From: Myroides sp. WP-1
Lineage (GTDB): Bacteria > Bacteroidota > Bacteroidia > Flavobacteriales > Flavobacteriaceae
Length of the DNA: 64,000 nucleotides
Direction: 5' to 3'
NCBI RefSeq assembly: GCF_014145635.1
Contig: NZ_JACHTC010000003.1
Location: forward strand, 186,001 to 250,000
The position numbers were made by a program, and so were the translations under genes. The notes beneath the pieces are model-generated. The model was not told where the DNA came from. It saw only the letters and a list, made by a program, of their open reading frames with translations, and did not search any database. Positions 17,674-26,581 of this stretch are shown piece by piece. Position 1 is the first letter of the stretch. Every line of letters begins with the position of its first letter.

Positions 17674-19011
17674 CTAACGTTCAAAAAGCAATCGTTGTCC
17701 GCAACGCACATCTTTCACTTCATCTCTTTCATACACTAAGCAACCATTAACAAAAGTATGGGTTACTTTAGCAGAGAACGTTTCTCCTTCAAATGGAGAC
17801 CATCCACATTTATACAGGATATTAGACTGATTCACTTCCCAGGGTTGATTCGGGTCTATTAAAACGATATCTGCATGATATCCTTCTCTAAGAAAACCTC
17901 TCTTCTCCACTTGAAAGAGAACAGCTGGATTATGCGCTGTTTTCTCAACAATCATTTCCACAGAAATACGCCCTTGTTTACTTGCTTCAAACAATGAAAC
18001 TAATGCATGTTGCACTAAAGGCCCTCCGGAAGGAGCTTGACTATACGGTTTGGCTTTTTCTTCTTTTGTGTGCGGAGCATGATCTGTTGCAATAACATCG
18101 ATGCGCCCATCTAACAAAGCTTCCCAAAGCATTTCTCTGTCTTTTGCTGTTTTTACAGCAGGATTCCACTTGATAAAATTACCCTTTGTTTGATAATCTT
18201 CATCCGTAAACCACAAATGGTGTACACAAACCTCAGCTGTTATTTTTTTATCTTTCAAAGGAATATCATTGCGAAATAATTCCGTTTCCTTACCTGTAGA
18301 TACGTGGAATACATGAAGTCTTGCTCCTGTTTTCTTTGCCAATTCAATCGCTTTAGAAGATGATAAGTAACAAGCTTCTTCACTGCGGATAATCGGGTGA
18401 CAGCTTACGGGAATATCATCCCCATATTGTTCTTTATGTTGTTGCAGATTCGCTTGTATTGTTCCTTCATCTTCTGCGTGAACAGCGATCAACATGGAAG
18501 TACTTGAAAAAATTTTCTCTAAAACATCCTGGCGATCCACTAACATATTCCCTGTAGACGATCCTAAAAACAATTTAATTCCCGCTACATTTCTCGGATT
18601 GGTTTTCAACAATTCTTCCAAATTATCATTGGTACCTCCCATCATAAACGAATAATTCGCATACGATTTCGATGCAGCAATTTCATATTTTTGTTCTAAC
18701 AATTCTTGAGTTACCGCATTAGGAACTGTATTCGGTTGTTCAATAAAAGAAGTAATTCCTCCTGCTACCGCCGCACGTGATTCTGATTCAATATCTCCCT
18801 TATGAGTCAATCCTGGCTCACGAAAATGCACTTGATCATCAATCATACCCGGAATAACGTATTTTCCCGTTGCATCAATGCACACCATTCCTTCAGCTTC
18901 TTCTATAGCATTTGCAATGCGAACAATTTTACCCCCTTGTACAAGGATATCACCTTTCTTTATGCCCCCTTCATTTACAAGGTTTCCGTTTTTAATTAAG
19001 TAGTTGCTCAT
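17674..19011 (-). CDS. pyrC: Dihydroorotase (class I type)
   Basis: Dihydroorotase closes N-carbamoyl-L-aspartate to dihydroorotate in pyrimidine synthesis. The 445-residue amidohydrolase has the metal-binding start VIPGMIDDQVHFREPG (about 52-67), the later IAVHAEDE and LHVFHVST histidine segments and the DVIATDHAPHTKEEK metal site. The C-terminal barrel-side domain reads ILYKCGWSPFEGETFSAKVTHTFVNG, as in the PyrC-like enzymes annotated in Flavobacteriia. The symbol is the usual Bacteroidota usage; hydantoinase-type activity cannot be excluded. Its ATG shares one base with the stop of the glycosyltransferase upstream. Confidence 0.92.
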   Translation of the reverse strand: MSNYLIKNGNLVNEGGIKKGDILVQGGKIVRIANAIEEAEGMVCIDATGKYVIPGMIDDQVHFREPGLTHKGDIESESRAAVAGGITSFIEQPNTVPNAVTQELLEQKYEIAASKSYANYSFMMGGTNDNLEELLKTNPRNVAGIKLFLGSSTGNMLVDRQDVLEKIFSSTSMLIAVHAEDEGTIQANLQQHKEQYGDDIPVSCHPIIRSEEACYLSSSKAIELAKKTGARLHVFHVSTGKETELFRNDIPLKDKKITAEVCVHHLWFTDEDYQTKGNFIKWNPAVKTAKDREMLWEALLDGRIDVIATDHAPHTKEEKAKPYSQAPSGGPLVQHALVSLFEASKQGRISVEMIVEKTAHNPAVLFQVEKRGFLREGYHADIVLIDPNQPWEVNQSNILYKCGWSPFEGETFSAKVTHTFVNGCLVYERDEVKDVRCGQRLLFER

Positions 19012-19730
19012 TATAGTTTGTTTAGTAGTTTTCTGATTTTCAGATTTATTACACCAAAGATAGCTTCTTTAATAATTCCCTTAGACATTTTAGATTCACC
19101 TCTGGTTCGATCTGTAAAAATAATAGGGACCTCTGTTATTGGAAATTGCTTGACATAAACTCTATATTTCATTTCAATTTGGAAGGCATATCCCACAAAT
19201 CGTATGCCATCTAAGTTAATGCTTTGCAACACTTCTTTTGTATAACACACAAAGCCAGCTGTAGTATCTTTAATAGGCATGCGCGTAATCCATCGCACAT
19301 AAATTGATGCTCCATATGAAAGTAAAACACGGTTCAAAGGCCAATTAACAACATTTACTCCTGTGACATAACGGGAACCTATAACCATTCCGCCATGCTT
19401 TTTACAACTAGCTAATAATCGACTAAGATCCAATGGATTATGTGAAAAATCGGCGTCCATCTCAAAAACATACTCATAGTCATGAGCTAAAGCCCATTTA
19501 AAACCAGCAACATAAGCTGTTCCTAATCCGTTCTTACCTTCTCGTTTCAATAAATGTACTGCAGGATGTTTCTTTTGTAATTCTTCTACAACAGCAGCCG
19601 TTCCATCAGGAGAGTTATCATCTACAATAAGTATATGAAAACAATCGGGCAATTCGAGTACAGCCTCAATTATTTGCGCTATATTTTCGATTTCATTATA
19701 GGTAGGAATAATAACTAACCCTGCATTCAT
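19011..19730 (-). CDS. Polyprenol monophosphomannose synthase-like glycosyltransferase (GT2)
   Basis: A 239-residue GT2 enzyme of the DPM1 type. Visible motifs are GLVIIPTYNEIENI near the N-terminus, LIVDDNSPDGTA (nucleotide-sugar site), FEMDADFSHNP (the DxD-like metal site) and the acceptor-side stretch KDTTAGFVCYTKEVL. There is no long C-terminal membrane domain. It should transfer a sugar from a nucleotide sugar to polyprenyl phosphate at the cytoplasmic membrane face, feeding protein or surface glycosylation. It leads the three-gene operon with dihydroorotase and DUF4296 and is divergent from DUF4271. Confidence 0.9.
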   Translation of the reverse strand: MNAGLVIIPTYNEIENIAQIIEAVLELPDCFHILIVDDNSPDGTAAVVEELQKKHPAVHLLKREGKNGLGTAYVAGFKWALAHDYEYVFEMDADFSHNPLDLSRLLASCKKHGGMVIGSRYVTGVNVVNWPLNRVLLSYGASIYVRWITRMPIKDTTAGFVCYTKEVLQSINLDGIRFVGYAFQIEMKYRVYVKQFPITEVPIIFTDRTRGESKMSKGIIKEAIFGVINLKIRKLLNKL

Positions 19731-19747
19731 TGTCTTTACTTTGGCTA

Positions 19748-19755
19748 CAAAAATA
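19748..19755 (-). promoter_or_regulatory. -7 promoter element of the glycosyltransferase-pyrC operon
   Basis: Minus-strand TATTTTTG matches TAnnTTTG and lies 17 bases before the ATG at 19730. Confidence 0.55.
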
Positions 19756-19817
19756 ACCTTTTTATAGAAAGTTAACCCTTAAATAATTAACAAAGTCTGA
19801 CAAATACATTTTTTTAC

Positions 19818-19825
19818 TAATTTTG
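19818..19825 (+). promoter_or_regulatory. -7 promoter element of the DUF4271 gene
   Basis: TAATTTTG matches TAnnTTTG and ends eight bases before the ATG at 19834, so any leader would be a few bases. Confidence 0.55.
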
Positions 19826-19833
19826 CAATTGAT

Positions 19834-20505
19834 ATGGACAATCTACTATTAACTGAAAGAATTGTAACCAACAAAGATTGGGCTACCCTACTATTTTTTG
19901 TGGGCTTCTCTATCATTGCTATCAATCGTACCGTTTTTAGCGTTCGATTTGCAGAGTTTACACGATTAGCAATATCCGATAAGTACCTAAAAATATACAA
20001 GGACAATACCAATTTACGCAATAGTTTTACGCTTTCATTCTTAACGATACAGTTCTTATCTATTACCTTCTTTTTGCAAATCGTCGCAAAATCTTTCGGT
20101 TTTATTGACCATTATAGCTTATTATCTTTTGTACAGATTTTAAATTTTTCCGGTTTTTTTGTCATTAGTAAATACCTTATTGACAAAATAATTGGCATTA
20201 CATTTGGTATAGAAGACTTTGTTGATCATTTCAATTTACAAAAAGCAACTTATCGAAATTACATCGGCATGTATCTTTTGGGAATTGATTTAATCTTGTT
20301 TTATAACGATATAATCAATCAATTGATCGTTGGCATTATCGGAATTACGTTAATCTTAACAAATCTTAGTTTATACGTTATTTTTATAAAAAACAATCGA
20401 AAAACGATATTAAATAAGTTGTTCTATTTTATTTTGTATCTTTGCACCCTTGAAATAGCTCCTTATTTTATAATATACTTTGCATTTAAAAACTTTAGAG
20501 CCTAA
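19834..20505 (+). CDS. DUF4271-family membrane protein
   Basis: A 223-residue integral membrane protein with about six hydrophobic segments (near 23-40, 70-88, 98-118, 144-162, 168-186 and 197-220). The sequence and the position just before hemD fit the Bacteroidota family DUF4271, whose function is unknown to me. No catalytic motif is visible. The hemD promoter lies inside its last 70 bases, so the two genes may be transcribed together and separately. Confidence 0.75.
   Translation: MDNLLLTERIVTNKDWATLLFFVGFSIIAINRTVFSVRFAEFTRLAISDKYLKIYKDNTNLRNSFTLSFLTIQFLSITFFLQIVAKSFGFIDHYSLLSFVQILNFSGFFVISKYLIDKIIGITFGIEDFVDHFNLQKATYRNYIGMYLLGIDLILFYNDIINQLIVGIIGITLILTNLSLYVIFIKNNRKTILNKLFYFILYLCTLEIAPYFIIYFAFKNFRA
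20437..20444 (+). promoter_or_regulatory. -7 promoter element of hemD, inside the preceding gene
   Basis: TATCTTTG matches TAnnTTTG within the 3' end of the DUF4271 gene, 75 bases before the hemD ATG. A TTG (20419-20421) lies 15 bases upstream, shorter than the usual 19. Confidence 0.5.
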
Positions 20506-20519
20506 ATAAGAATTAAACT

Positions 20520-21263
20520 ATGAAAGTGAAAACAATTTTGGTTTCTCAACCAGAACCTAAAGTAGAAAACTCTCCATACTTTGAGATCGAACAAAAATAT
20601 AAAGTAAAAATTGACTTTAGGCCTTTTATACACGTTGAAGGTGTACCTGCTAAGGACGTGAGACAACAGAAAATCGATTTAAACAACTTTACAGCCGTAA
20701 TTTTGACAAGTAGAAACTCTGTTGACCACTTCTTCCGCGTAGCAGAAGAAATGCGCTATAAAGTGCCTGAAACATTAAAATATTTTTGTCAATCAGAAGC
20801 AATCGCCTTCTATCTTCAAAAATATGTAGTTTACCGCAAAAGAAAAATTTATGTAGGTCAGAAAGATTTTGCTGATTTGGCTCCGTTGATTAAAAAATAC
20901 AAAGACGAAAAATTCTTATTATCAGCTTCAGATCAATTAAACGCAGAAGTACCCACAATTTTAGGAGAATTAAAAGTAGACTGGACTGCAGGAACATTTT
21001 ACAGAACGGTAATGAGTGATTTATCTGATTTAGCCGATGTAAAATATGACGTTCTAGCGTTCTTTAGTCCAACAGGAATCAAATCTTTGTTTATGAATTT
21101 CCCTGATTTCTCACAAGATAATACGCGAATTGCTGTATTTGGTACTACAACACAAAAAGAAGCACTAGATCACGATTTACGCGTAGACATCATGGCTCCT
21201 TCTCCAGAAGCTCCATCGATGACTATGGCTCTTGAAAAGTACATCCAAAAAGTAAATAAATAG
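20520..21263 (+). CDS. hemD: Uroporphyrinogen-III synthase
   Basis: HemD inverts ring D and cyclises hydroxymethylbilane to uroporphyrinogen III, a step of haem synthesis. The 247-residue protein shows the two-lobed pattern of the family, with AVILTSRNSVDHFF near residue 60, a middle linker and the late motif DVLAFFSPTGIKSLF (about 178-192) and AVFGTTTQKEAL. HemD proteins diverge strongly, but these two blocks are typical of the Bacteroidota members. It ends at a strong intrinsic terminator. Confidence 0.92.
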   Translation: MKVKTILVSQPEPKVENSPYFEIEQKYKVKIDFRPFIHVEGVPAKDVRQQKIDLNNFTAVILTSRNSVDHFFRVAEEMRYKVPETLKYFCQSEAIAFYLQKYVVYRKRKIYVGQKDFADLAPLIKKYKDEKFLLSASDQLNAEVPTILGELKVDWTAGTFYRTVMSDLSDLADVKYDVLAFFSPTGIKSLFMNFPDFSQDNTRIAVFGTTTQKEALDHDLRVDIMAPSPEAPSMTMALEKYIQKVNK

Positions 21264-21267
21264 TTAT

Positions 21268-21299
21268 AAAAAAAGCCTTCCTAATGGAAGGCTTTTTTT
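21268..21299 (+). terminator. Intrinsic terminator of hemD
   Basis: AAAGCCTTCC and GGAAGGCTTT stem with a TAAT loop, A-run before and T-run after. Confidence 0.9.
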
Positions 21300-21318
21300 A
21301 GTTAACTGTTATCTGATA

Positions 21319-21355
21319 ACAAAAAAAAGAGAGCTAAAAGCTCTCTTTTTTTGTT
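21319..21355 (-). terminator. Intrinsic terminator of pckA
   Basis: AGAGAGCT and AGCTCTCT stem around AAA with A and T tracts on both sides. It directly follows the pckA stop on the minus strand and could act in both directions. Confidence 0.88.
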
Positions 21356-21356
21356 A

Positions 21357-22976
21357 TTACAACTGTGGTCCTGCTTCAACTAAAGCTTTTCCTGCGTCGT
21401 TATTTGTGTACAAATTAAAGTTCTTGATAAATAAAGCAGCTAAATCTTTTGCTTTATCTTCCCATTCTTTTGCTTCACCGTAAGTATTACGAGGATCTAA
21501 GATATTTGTATCTACTCCTTCTAACGCTGTTGGTACAGCAAAATTATAGATCGGAACGATTGCAGTTTCAGCATTTTCGATAGATCCATCTAAGATACGA
21601 TCGATAATTGCACGCGTATCTTTAATAGAAATACGCTTCCCTGTTCCATTCCATCCTGTATTAACCATGTAAGCAGTAGCATTGTGCTCTTCCATTTTTT
21701 TCACTAACTCTTCTCCGTATTTTGTTGGATGTAAAGACAAGAATGCTTTACCAAAACAAGCTGAGAAAGTTGGTTCTGGTTGTGTTACACCTCTTTCTGT
21801 TCCTGCTAATTTAGCTGTAAATCCAGATAAGAAGTAGTATTTTGTTTGCTCTGGTGTCAATTTAGAAACTGGCGGCATAACCCCGAAAGCATCAGCTGTT
21901 AAGAAGATTACTTTGGTTGCGTGTCCAGCTTTAGATACCGGTTTAACAATATTTTCAATGTGATCAATCGGGTAAGAAACACGTGTATTTTGCGTTACAG
22001 AACCATCGTTAAAATCGATAACACCATTTGCATCAACAGTTACGTTTTCCAATAAAGCATCACGGCGAATCGCACTGAAGATATCCGGTTCATTTTCTTT
22101 GCTCAAGCTAATTGTTTTTGCGTAACAACCTCCTTCGAAGTTAAATACACCTTCATCATCCCATCCGTGCTCATCATCACCAATTAATTCGCGTTTTGGA
22201 TCCGTTGACAACGTTGTTTTACCTGTTCCAGATAAACCAAAGAACACAGCTACATCGCCATCTTTTCCTTTATTTGCCGAACAGTGCATAGAAGCCATTC
22301 CTTTCAATGGTAAGTAATAGTTCATCATAGAGAACAATCCTTTTTTCATTTCTCCACCGTACCAAGTACCACCGATAATCTGTACTTTTTCAGTTAAGTT
22401 GAAAGCAATATATACTTCTGAGTTTAATCCGTATGCTTTATAATCTTTAAATGTCGCTTTAGAACCATTCATCACCACGAAATCAGGCTCACCAAAGTTT
22501 GCTAATTCCTCTTCAGTAGGGCGGATAAACATATTTTTTACAAAATGTGCTTGCCATGCTACCTCCATAATGAATCTTACTTTCAAACGCGTATTTTCGT
22601 TCGCACCACAGAAAGCGTCAACAACATAAAGTTTTTTTCCTGACAACTCATTTACTGTAGTTGCTTTTAAAGCTTCCCACGTTTTTTGGTCAATTGGCTT
22701 ATTGTCATTTGGCGATTCTGGAGAGTTCCACCAAACCGTATTCTCAGTAACTGAGTCTTTTACGATATATTTATCTTTTGGAGAACGACCAGTGAACTCA
22801 CCTGTCATAACATTTACAGCTCCTAATTCAGTTACTTGTCCTTTTTCAAACCCCTGTAGGTCAGACTTAATTTCTTCATTATATAAAAGATCGTAGGAAG
22901 GATTATATACAATCTCTACAACATCTTTAATACCATATTTTTCAAGTGAAATTGATTGCGTATTAGCCATTTTCAT
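21357..22976 (-). CDS. pckA: Phosphoenolpyruvate carboxykinase (ATP)
   Basis: PckA converts oxaloacetate and ATP to phosphoenolpyruvate, the entry step of gluconeogenesis. The 539-residue protein has the ATP-type P-loop GLSGTGKTT (247-255), the following LIGDDEHGW metal-binding block, [14 protein letters not shown] near the N-terminus and the WYGGEMKKG substrate-site segment. The start at 22976 gives MKMANTQ; an ATG two codons later (22970) is equally possible. It is monocistronic between its own -7 box and a terminator. Confidence 0.97.
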   Translation of the reverse strand: MKMANTQSISLEKYGIKDVVEIVYNPSYDLLYNEEIKSDLQGFEKGQVTELGAVNVMTGEFTGRSPKDKYIVKDSVTENTVWWNSPESPNDNKPIDQKTWEALKATTVNELSGKKLYVVDAFCGANENTRLKVRFIMEVAWQAHFVKNMFIRPTEEELANFGEPDFVVMNGSKATFKDYKAYGLNSEVYIAFNLTEKVQIIGGTWYGGEMKKGLFSMMNYYLPLKGMASMHCSANKGKDGDVAVFFGLSGTGKTTLSTDPKRELIGDDEHGWDDEGVFNFEGGCYAKTISLSKENEPDIFSAIRRDALLENVTVDANGVIDFNDGSVTQNTRVSYPIDHIENIVKPVSKAGHATKVIFLTADAFGVMPPVSKLTPEQTKYYFLSGFTAKLAGTERGVTQPEPTFSACFGKAFLSLHPTKYGEELVKKMEEHNATAYMVNTGWNGTGKRISIKDTRAIIDRILDGSIENAETAIVPIYNFAVPTALEGVDTNILDPRNTYGEAKEWEDKAKDLAALFIKNFNLYTNNDAGKALVEAGPQL

Positions 22977-23005
22977 TATGTTATGTTGTCTTTTTAATTA
23001 ATATG

Positions 23006-23013
23006 CAAACTTA
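23006..23013 (-). promoter_or_regulatory. -7 promoter element of pckA
   Basis: Minus-strand TAAGTTTG matches TAnnTTTG and lies 29 bases before the ATG at 22976. Confidence 0.55.
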
Positions 23014-23043
23014 GAAATAAATTTAATATAACGATACACAAAA

Positions 23044-23442
23044 CTAGTTTTTCGTGTTTTTTCCTGTTTTAAGGGTCTGAATTGCAGCATAAACCCAAGC
23101 AGCTATCATAAAAACCCCACCAATTGGCGTTATTGGTCCTAAGAATTTTACATCAAACCCAGGTAATCCATTGAAGGTCAATAGATATATTGATCCAGAA
23201 AATAGCAATACTCCTACCAAAGTCAGGATAAAAATTCTCTTCTTTACTGCATCAGAGAAAAAAGAGGAAAGACCAACAAACAAAAGAAAAAACACGTGAT
23301 ACATCTGGTAACGCACACCTACTTCATAAGAAGCAACCGCAGTTTCACTGACAATTTTCTTTAATCCGTGTGCACCAAAAGCACCTAAAATAATACCTAA
23401 TGCTCCTAATAATGTCGCCGTTATAATAATTTTTCGTCCCAT
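23044..23442 (-). CDS. DUF423-family membrane protein
   Basis: A 132-residue protein with four predicted membrane helices. It begins with GALGIILGAFGAHGLKK and contains ASYEVGVRYQMYHVFFLL and a final PIGGVFMIAAWVYAA block, the pattern of the DUF423/YgdD family. The family is widespread and functionally unassigned. It is a single gene oriented like pckA, 67 bases upstream of the pckA start. Confidence 0.9.
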   Translation of the reverse strand: MGRKIIITATLLGALGIILGAFGAHGLKKIVSETAVASYEVGVRYQMYHVFFLLFVGLSSFFSDAVKKRIFILTLVGVLLFSGSIYLLTFNGLPGFDVKFLGPITPIGGVFMIAAWVYAAIQTLKTGKNTKN

Positions 23443-23803
23443 TTATTTTTACTTCGAAGATACAAATTATCCCGCAAACACAAGAGACGAATAGACGAAA
23501 ATAAATCTATACAATTTATCCCTCTACAGAAATAAAACATTCGCATTAAGGGAAATATTGGAGCATTTTTCCTTTTCCTTCGCTTCTTTCCAATTTAGTA
23601 TCTCGCTTCCTATAGCTAACTCAAAAAACATTCACCTCAAAAAAGACTTAGCATCACCTCTTTCCATTTCTCTCTTTATCTCAACCAAATTTATTTTTTT
23701 CACACAAAACAGTTGCTTTCGGATAAATCTAGTATCTTCTTCTTTCTCCTTTTCAAGCAAAATATTTTTAGCAAATTTTATCCCCTCTCATTATATAATT
23801 CCT
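23443..23803. other. Intergenic region, nothing convincing
   Basis: About 360 bp of A+T-rich divergent spacer between the DUF423 and saccharopine-dehydrogenase-like genes. A frame at 23558-23821 has a Phe/Ser-rich, low-complexity product and is not called. A minus-strand TAAATTTG at 23696-23703 could be a distant promoter for DUF423. Confidence 0.4.
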
Positions 23804-23811
23804 TACTTTCG
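23804..23811 (+). promoter_or_regulatory. Probable -7 element of the saccharopine dehydrogenase-like gene
   Basis: TACTTTCG differs from TAnnTTTG at one position and ends 29 bases before the ATG. Confidence 0.4.
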
Positions 23812-23840
23812 TAACTCGTAAAACAACCAAAAACAGAATA

Positions 23841-25190
23841 ATGAAAGAAATATTAATCGTAGGCGCTGGCCGTTCTGCCTCTTCAATGATCAAGTATTTA
23901 CTTGAAAAATCTACGACAGAAAACCTTCATTTAACCATCTGCGATTTATCTTTAGCACTTGCGGAGAAAAAAGCAATGGGACATCCGAATGCTACGGCAA
24001 AGGAATTTGATTTATTTAATACAGAACAAAGACAAGAATTGGTTCAACAATCTGACATTGTGATTTCAATGCTACCTGCAGCATTACATATTGAATTGGC
24101 AAAAGATTGTGTTCGTTTCAAAAAACACTTAGCCACAGCATCTTATATTAGCCCAGCAATGGCTGCGCTAGACGAAGAAGTGAAGGCGAATAATTTGGTG
24201 TTCATGAATGAGATAGGACTAGATCCTGGAATTGATCACATGAGTGCGATGAAAATCATACACGAAGTAAAAGATAAAGGAGGAAAAGTAATCTCTTTTG
24301 AATCTTTTTGTGGAGGATTAATGGCTCCTGAATCGGACAATAACTTGTGGAACTACAAATTCACTTGGAATCCACGTAACGTAGTTTTAGCAGGTCAAGG
24401 TGGTGCTGCAAAATTCATTCAAGAAGGACAATACAAATACATTCCCTACAATAAAGTTTTCAGACGTACTGAATTCTTAAATGTAGAGGGATACGGTAAG
24501 TTCGAAGCGTATGCAAACCGCGATTCATTGAAATACCAAAGTGTTTACGGATTAGATGACGCCAAAACAATATTTAGAGGAACGATTCGTCGTGTAGGAT
24601 ATTCTAGAGCATGGAATTTATTTGTTGAACTAGGTATTACAGATGATTCTTATGTAATTGACAACTCAGAAACGATGTCTTACCGCGAATTCATCAACTT
24701 GTATTTACCGTACCATCCAACAGATACGGTTGAAACAAAATTGAGATTGGCGTTGAACATCGATCAAGATGATATTGTTTGGGAAAAATTATTAGAATTA
24801 GATCTTTTCAATCCGAATAAAATAATCGGTTTAAAGAATGCTACTCCTGCACAAATTCTAGAAAGAATCTTAGCAGATAGTTGGACTTTAGATCCGGAAG
24901 ACAAAGACATGATTGTGATGTACCACAAAATTGGCTATGAATTAAATGGTGAAAACAAACAAATTGACTCAACGATGATTTGTATTGGAGACGACCAAAC
25001 GTATACAGCCATGGCCAAAACAGTTGGTCTACCACTTGCCATTGCTGCTCTGAAAATTCTAAAAGGAATTATCAGTACACCAGGGGTACAAATGCCTATT
25101 GAAGAGGAAGTTTACGCTCCTATTCTAAAAGAACTAGAAGAAAACGGCATTGTTTTCGACGAAAAAGAAGTTGAATATCAAGGATTTTAA
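23841..25190 (+). CDS. Saccharopine dehydrogenase family protein
   Basis: A 449-residue oxidoreductase. The N-terminal dinucleotide site reads ILIVGAGRSASSMIKYLLEK (GAGRSAS 8-14), followed by a second strand ending in the acidic residue of TICDLS. The middle holds MNEIGLDPGIDHMSAMKIIHEVKDKGGKV and SFESFCGGLMAPESDNNLWNYKFTWNPRNV, the signature of saccharopine reductase-type enzymes. It probably acts in lysine or polyamine (carboxynorspermidine-type) metabolism; the sequence alone does not decide. The gene ends at a terminator whose sequence, with the last codons, recurs 1.3 kb further on. Confidence 0.9.
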   Translation: MKEILIVGAGRSASSMIKYLLEKSTTENLHLTICDLSLALAEKKAMGHPNATAKEFDLFNTEQRQELVQQSDIVISMLPAALHIELAKDCVRFKKHLATASYISPAMAALDEEVKANNLVFMNEIGLDPGIDHMSAMKIIHEVKDKGGKVISFESFCGGLMAPESDNNLWNYKFTWNPRNVVLAGQGGAAKFIQEGQYKYIPYNKVFRRTEFLNVEGYGKFEAYANRDSLKYQSVYGLDDAKTIFRGTIRRVGYSRAWNLFVELGITDDSYVIDNSETMSYREFINLYLPYHPTDTVETKLRLALNIDQDDIVWEKLLELDLFNPNKIIGLKNATPAQILERILADSWTLDPEDKDMIVMYHKIGYELNGENKQIDSTMICIGDDQTYTAMAKTVGLPLAIAALKILKGIISTPGVQMPIEEEVYAPILKELEENGIVFDEKEVEYQGF

Positions 25191-25227
25191 TACACAAAAG
25201 GTCTAAAGCAATGCTTTAGACCTTTTT
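25159..25227 (+). repeat. Duplicated segment, copy 1 (gene 3' end plus terminator)
   Basis: These 69 bp, the last ten sense codons and stop of the saccharopine-dehydrogenase-like gene plus its terminator, recur at 26501-26569 with one difference (A at 25211, T at 26553), 1342 bp away. The copy at 26501 has no gene in front of it. Confidence 0.92.
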
Positions 25228-25228
25228 T
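25196..25228. terminator. Bidirectional terminator, copy 1
   Basis: GGTCTAAAGCA and TGCTTTAGACC form an 11-bp stem around a single A, with A-run and T-run flanks. It serves the plus-strand dehydrogenase gene and possibly the minus-strand lipoprotein gene. Confidence 0.9.
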
Positions 25229-25239
25229 ATTTTATTGAT

Positions 25240-26100
25240 TTATTTTTCTTCCTTATGGAAAACAAGAATATAAGCATCATTTTGCGTAAGCGTTAATTTA
25301 TCATTTTCGATTTGCATCCTATACATTCCTAATTTATTGATTTTAAGCACTTCTCGTTTTTCCCTCTCAAAGTCATAGCGAAAAGAATACGTTAATGTTC
25401 TAGGTATTATCAGCTGATCAAACACTTCATTCGTTAAATTCGATGGATTAATTACTATAACCTCGTCTATCCAACTTGGAAAATAATAATATACTTCCTC
25501 ATGCTGCTCAAAAATTCTCTTTTCTCCATTAAATGCCTGAATATATTCTAACTTCCACATCCCCTTAAGCCCCCATTTATCTTTATCTGAAATTTTAGGA
25601 TACTCAGTACCACCACCACTAACTTTTCTAAAAGTATACATTTCTCCATCATGTTCGGTTAGAATCAATTCATCAGAACTGACCTTTAAATCAAATATCC
25701 CAACATGGTGTAAAAAAAATATTTTTTCTTTAGTGAATTTTCCTTTCTCCTCTTGTTCAACTTGAGTAAACAGATATTGTAATCCTACATTAGACGTAGT
25801 CATCATCTTTAAACTCCTCCAAAAAACATTAAGTTCCACCTTCAATTCCACCGAGTTCACATTTTTGATTTCAACGACATTTGTCGGAGTGTGATAATGA
25901 TAAATCAAAATACCTTCTTTTATAAAATCTATAGCGTCACCATGAAGATTGGAATAATTTACTAATTGCCAATTGCCAAGCAACAACTCTTTCTCTTCTT
26001 TAGATATCTGTTGATATGAATTCGTTGAGGAATCATCACTGTTACATGCGTTACAAAAAATGAGGAAAAACAAACATAAATAAGATACAATCTTCTTCAT
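25240..26100 (-). CDS. Two-lobed lipocalin-like lipoprotein, paralog A
   Basis: A 286-residue exported protein with a lipoprotein signal peptide (MKKIVSYLCLFFLIFCNAC, lipidated Cys19) followed by NSDDSSTNS. Two similar halves are visible: QISKEEKELLLGNWQLVNY starts the first (about 38-56) and KISDKDKWGLKGMWKLEYI starts the second (about 168-186), each followed by beta-rich sequence ending in a LxLTxxD-like strand. LLGNWQL-type starts are common in lipocalin-like Bacteroidota lipoproteins. It is a paralog of the gene at 26582-27424 and arose with it by local duplication. Function unknown. Confidence 0.75.
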   Translation of the reverse strand: MKKIVSYLCLFFLIFCNACNSDDSSTNSYQQISKEEKELLLGNWQLVNYSNLHGDAIDFIKEGILIYHYHTPTNVVEIKNVNSVELKVELNVFWRSLKMMTTSNVGLQYLFTQVEQEEKGKFTKEKIFFLHHVGIFDLKVSSDELILTEHDGEMYTFRKVSGGGTEYPKISDKDKWGLKGMWKLEYIQAFNGEKRIFEQHEEVYYYFPSWIDEVIVINPSNLTNEVFDQLIIPRTLTYSFRYDFEREKREVLKINKLGMYRMQIENDKLTLTQNDAYILVFHKEEK

Positions 26101-26204
26101 AATAAAAATTTAATTATTCTTTTTTATTACTTTTTTCAATACTTCATTTAAAACGTACACTTTCTCTTTAAATTCAAAAAACAGAAAAGTTGCTTATATT
26201 TTTG

Positions 26205-26212
26205 CAAAATTA
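26205..26212 (-). promoter_or_regulatory. -7 promoter element of lipoprotein A
   Basis: Minus-strand TAATTTTG matches TAnnTTTG, about 105 bases before the start. The paralog has the same octamer 20 bases before its start. Confidence 0.45.
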
Positions 26213-26311
26213 ACAAAAACCATCTTATTAACCACTCCTTCATAGGATTATTTTCAACTAATCTAAAATAAATACACTAAATTTATTGACATCAAAGCAT
26301 TTGAGGATCAA

Positions 26312-26440
26312 CATACAAGGTATCAACCTCTTACATTTCTTCCAGTTGCCCTTTATTTATCACGGCTAATTAAGCTTAATTAGAACTATCAAAAGTAGAA
26401 ACAAATTCCTCGCAAATAATTAACTTATGTCCTACTACAA
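26312..26440 (-). pseudogene. Decayed fragment of an ABC transporter ATP-binding gene
   Basis: Two blocks match the 3' part of the intact dual-ATPase gene at 28643-30325 in the same orientation. Block 26312-26363 aligns without gaps to 28696-28747 with 41 of 52 bases equal. Block 26381-26420 aligns to 28861-28900 with 34 of 40 equal, and similarity fades to about 26440. The 113 bases between the blocks in the intact gene are reduced to 17 here. The second block covers the Walker B/D-loop region of the second ATPase domain. Frame and start are lost, so it is a relic of the same local duplication that made the two lipoproteins. Confidence 0.75.
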
Positions 26441-26500
26441 TGGTGCACACAACAATAAGTTTCAAAATCATTTAACTAACTGCTAAATTAAAAGTAAGCA

Positions 26501-26569
26501 ACGAAAAAGAAGTTGAATATCAAGGATTTTAATACACAAAAGGTCTAAAGCATTGCTTTAGACCTTTTT
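26501..26569 (+). repeat. Duplicated segment, copy 2 (orphan gene end plus terminator)
   Basis: Copy of 25159-25227 with one base different at the exact centre of the hairpin (26553). The ten sense codons and stop have no reading frame upstream, so this is a duplication scar. The hairpin can still stop transcripts in both directions after lipoprotein B. Confidence 0.92.
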
Positions 26570-26581
26570 GTTTCTCTTATT

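Noticed and set aside
23558..23821. Plus-strand open frame of 87 codons upstream of the dehydrogenase-like gene
   Set aside because: The translation is Phe/Ser-rich low complexity from pyrimidine-rich spacer and it runs over the likely promoter of the real gene.
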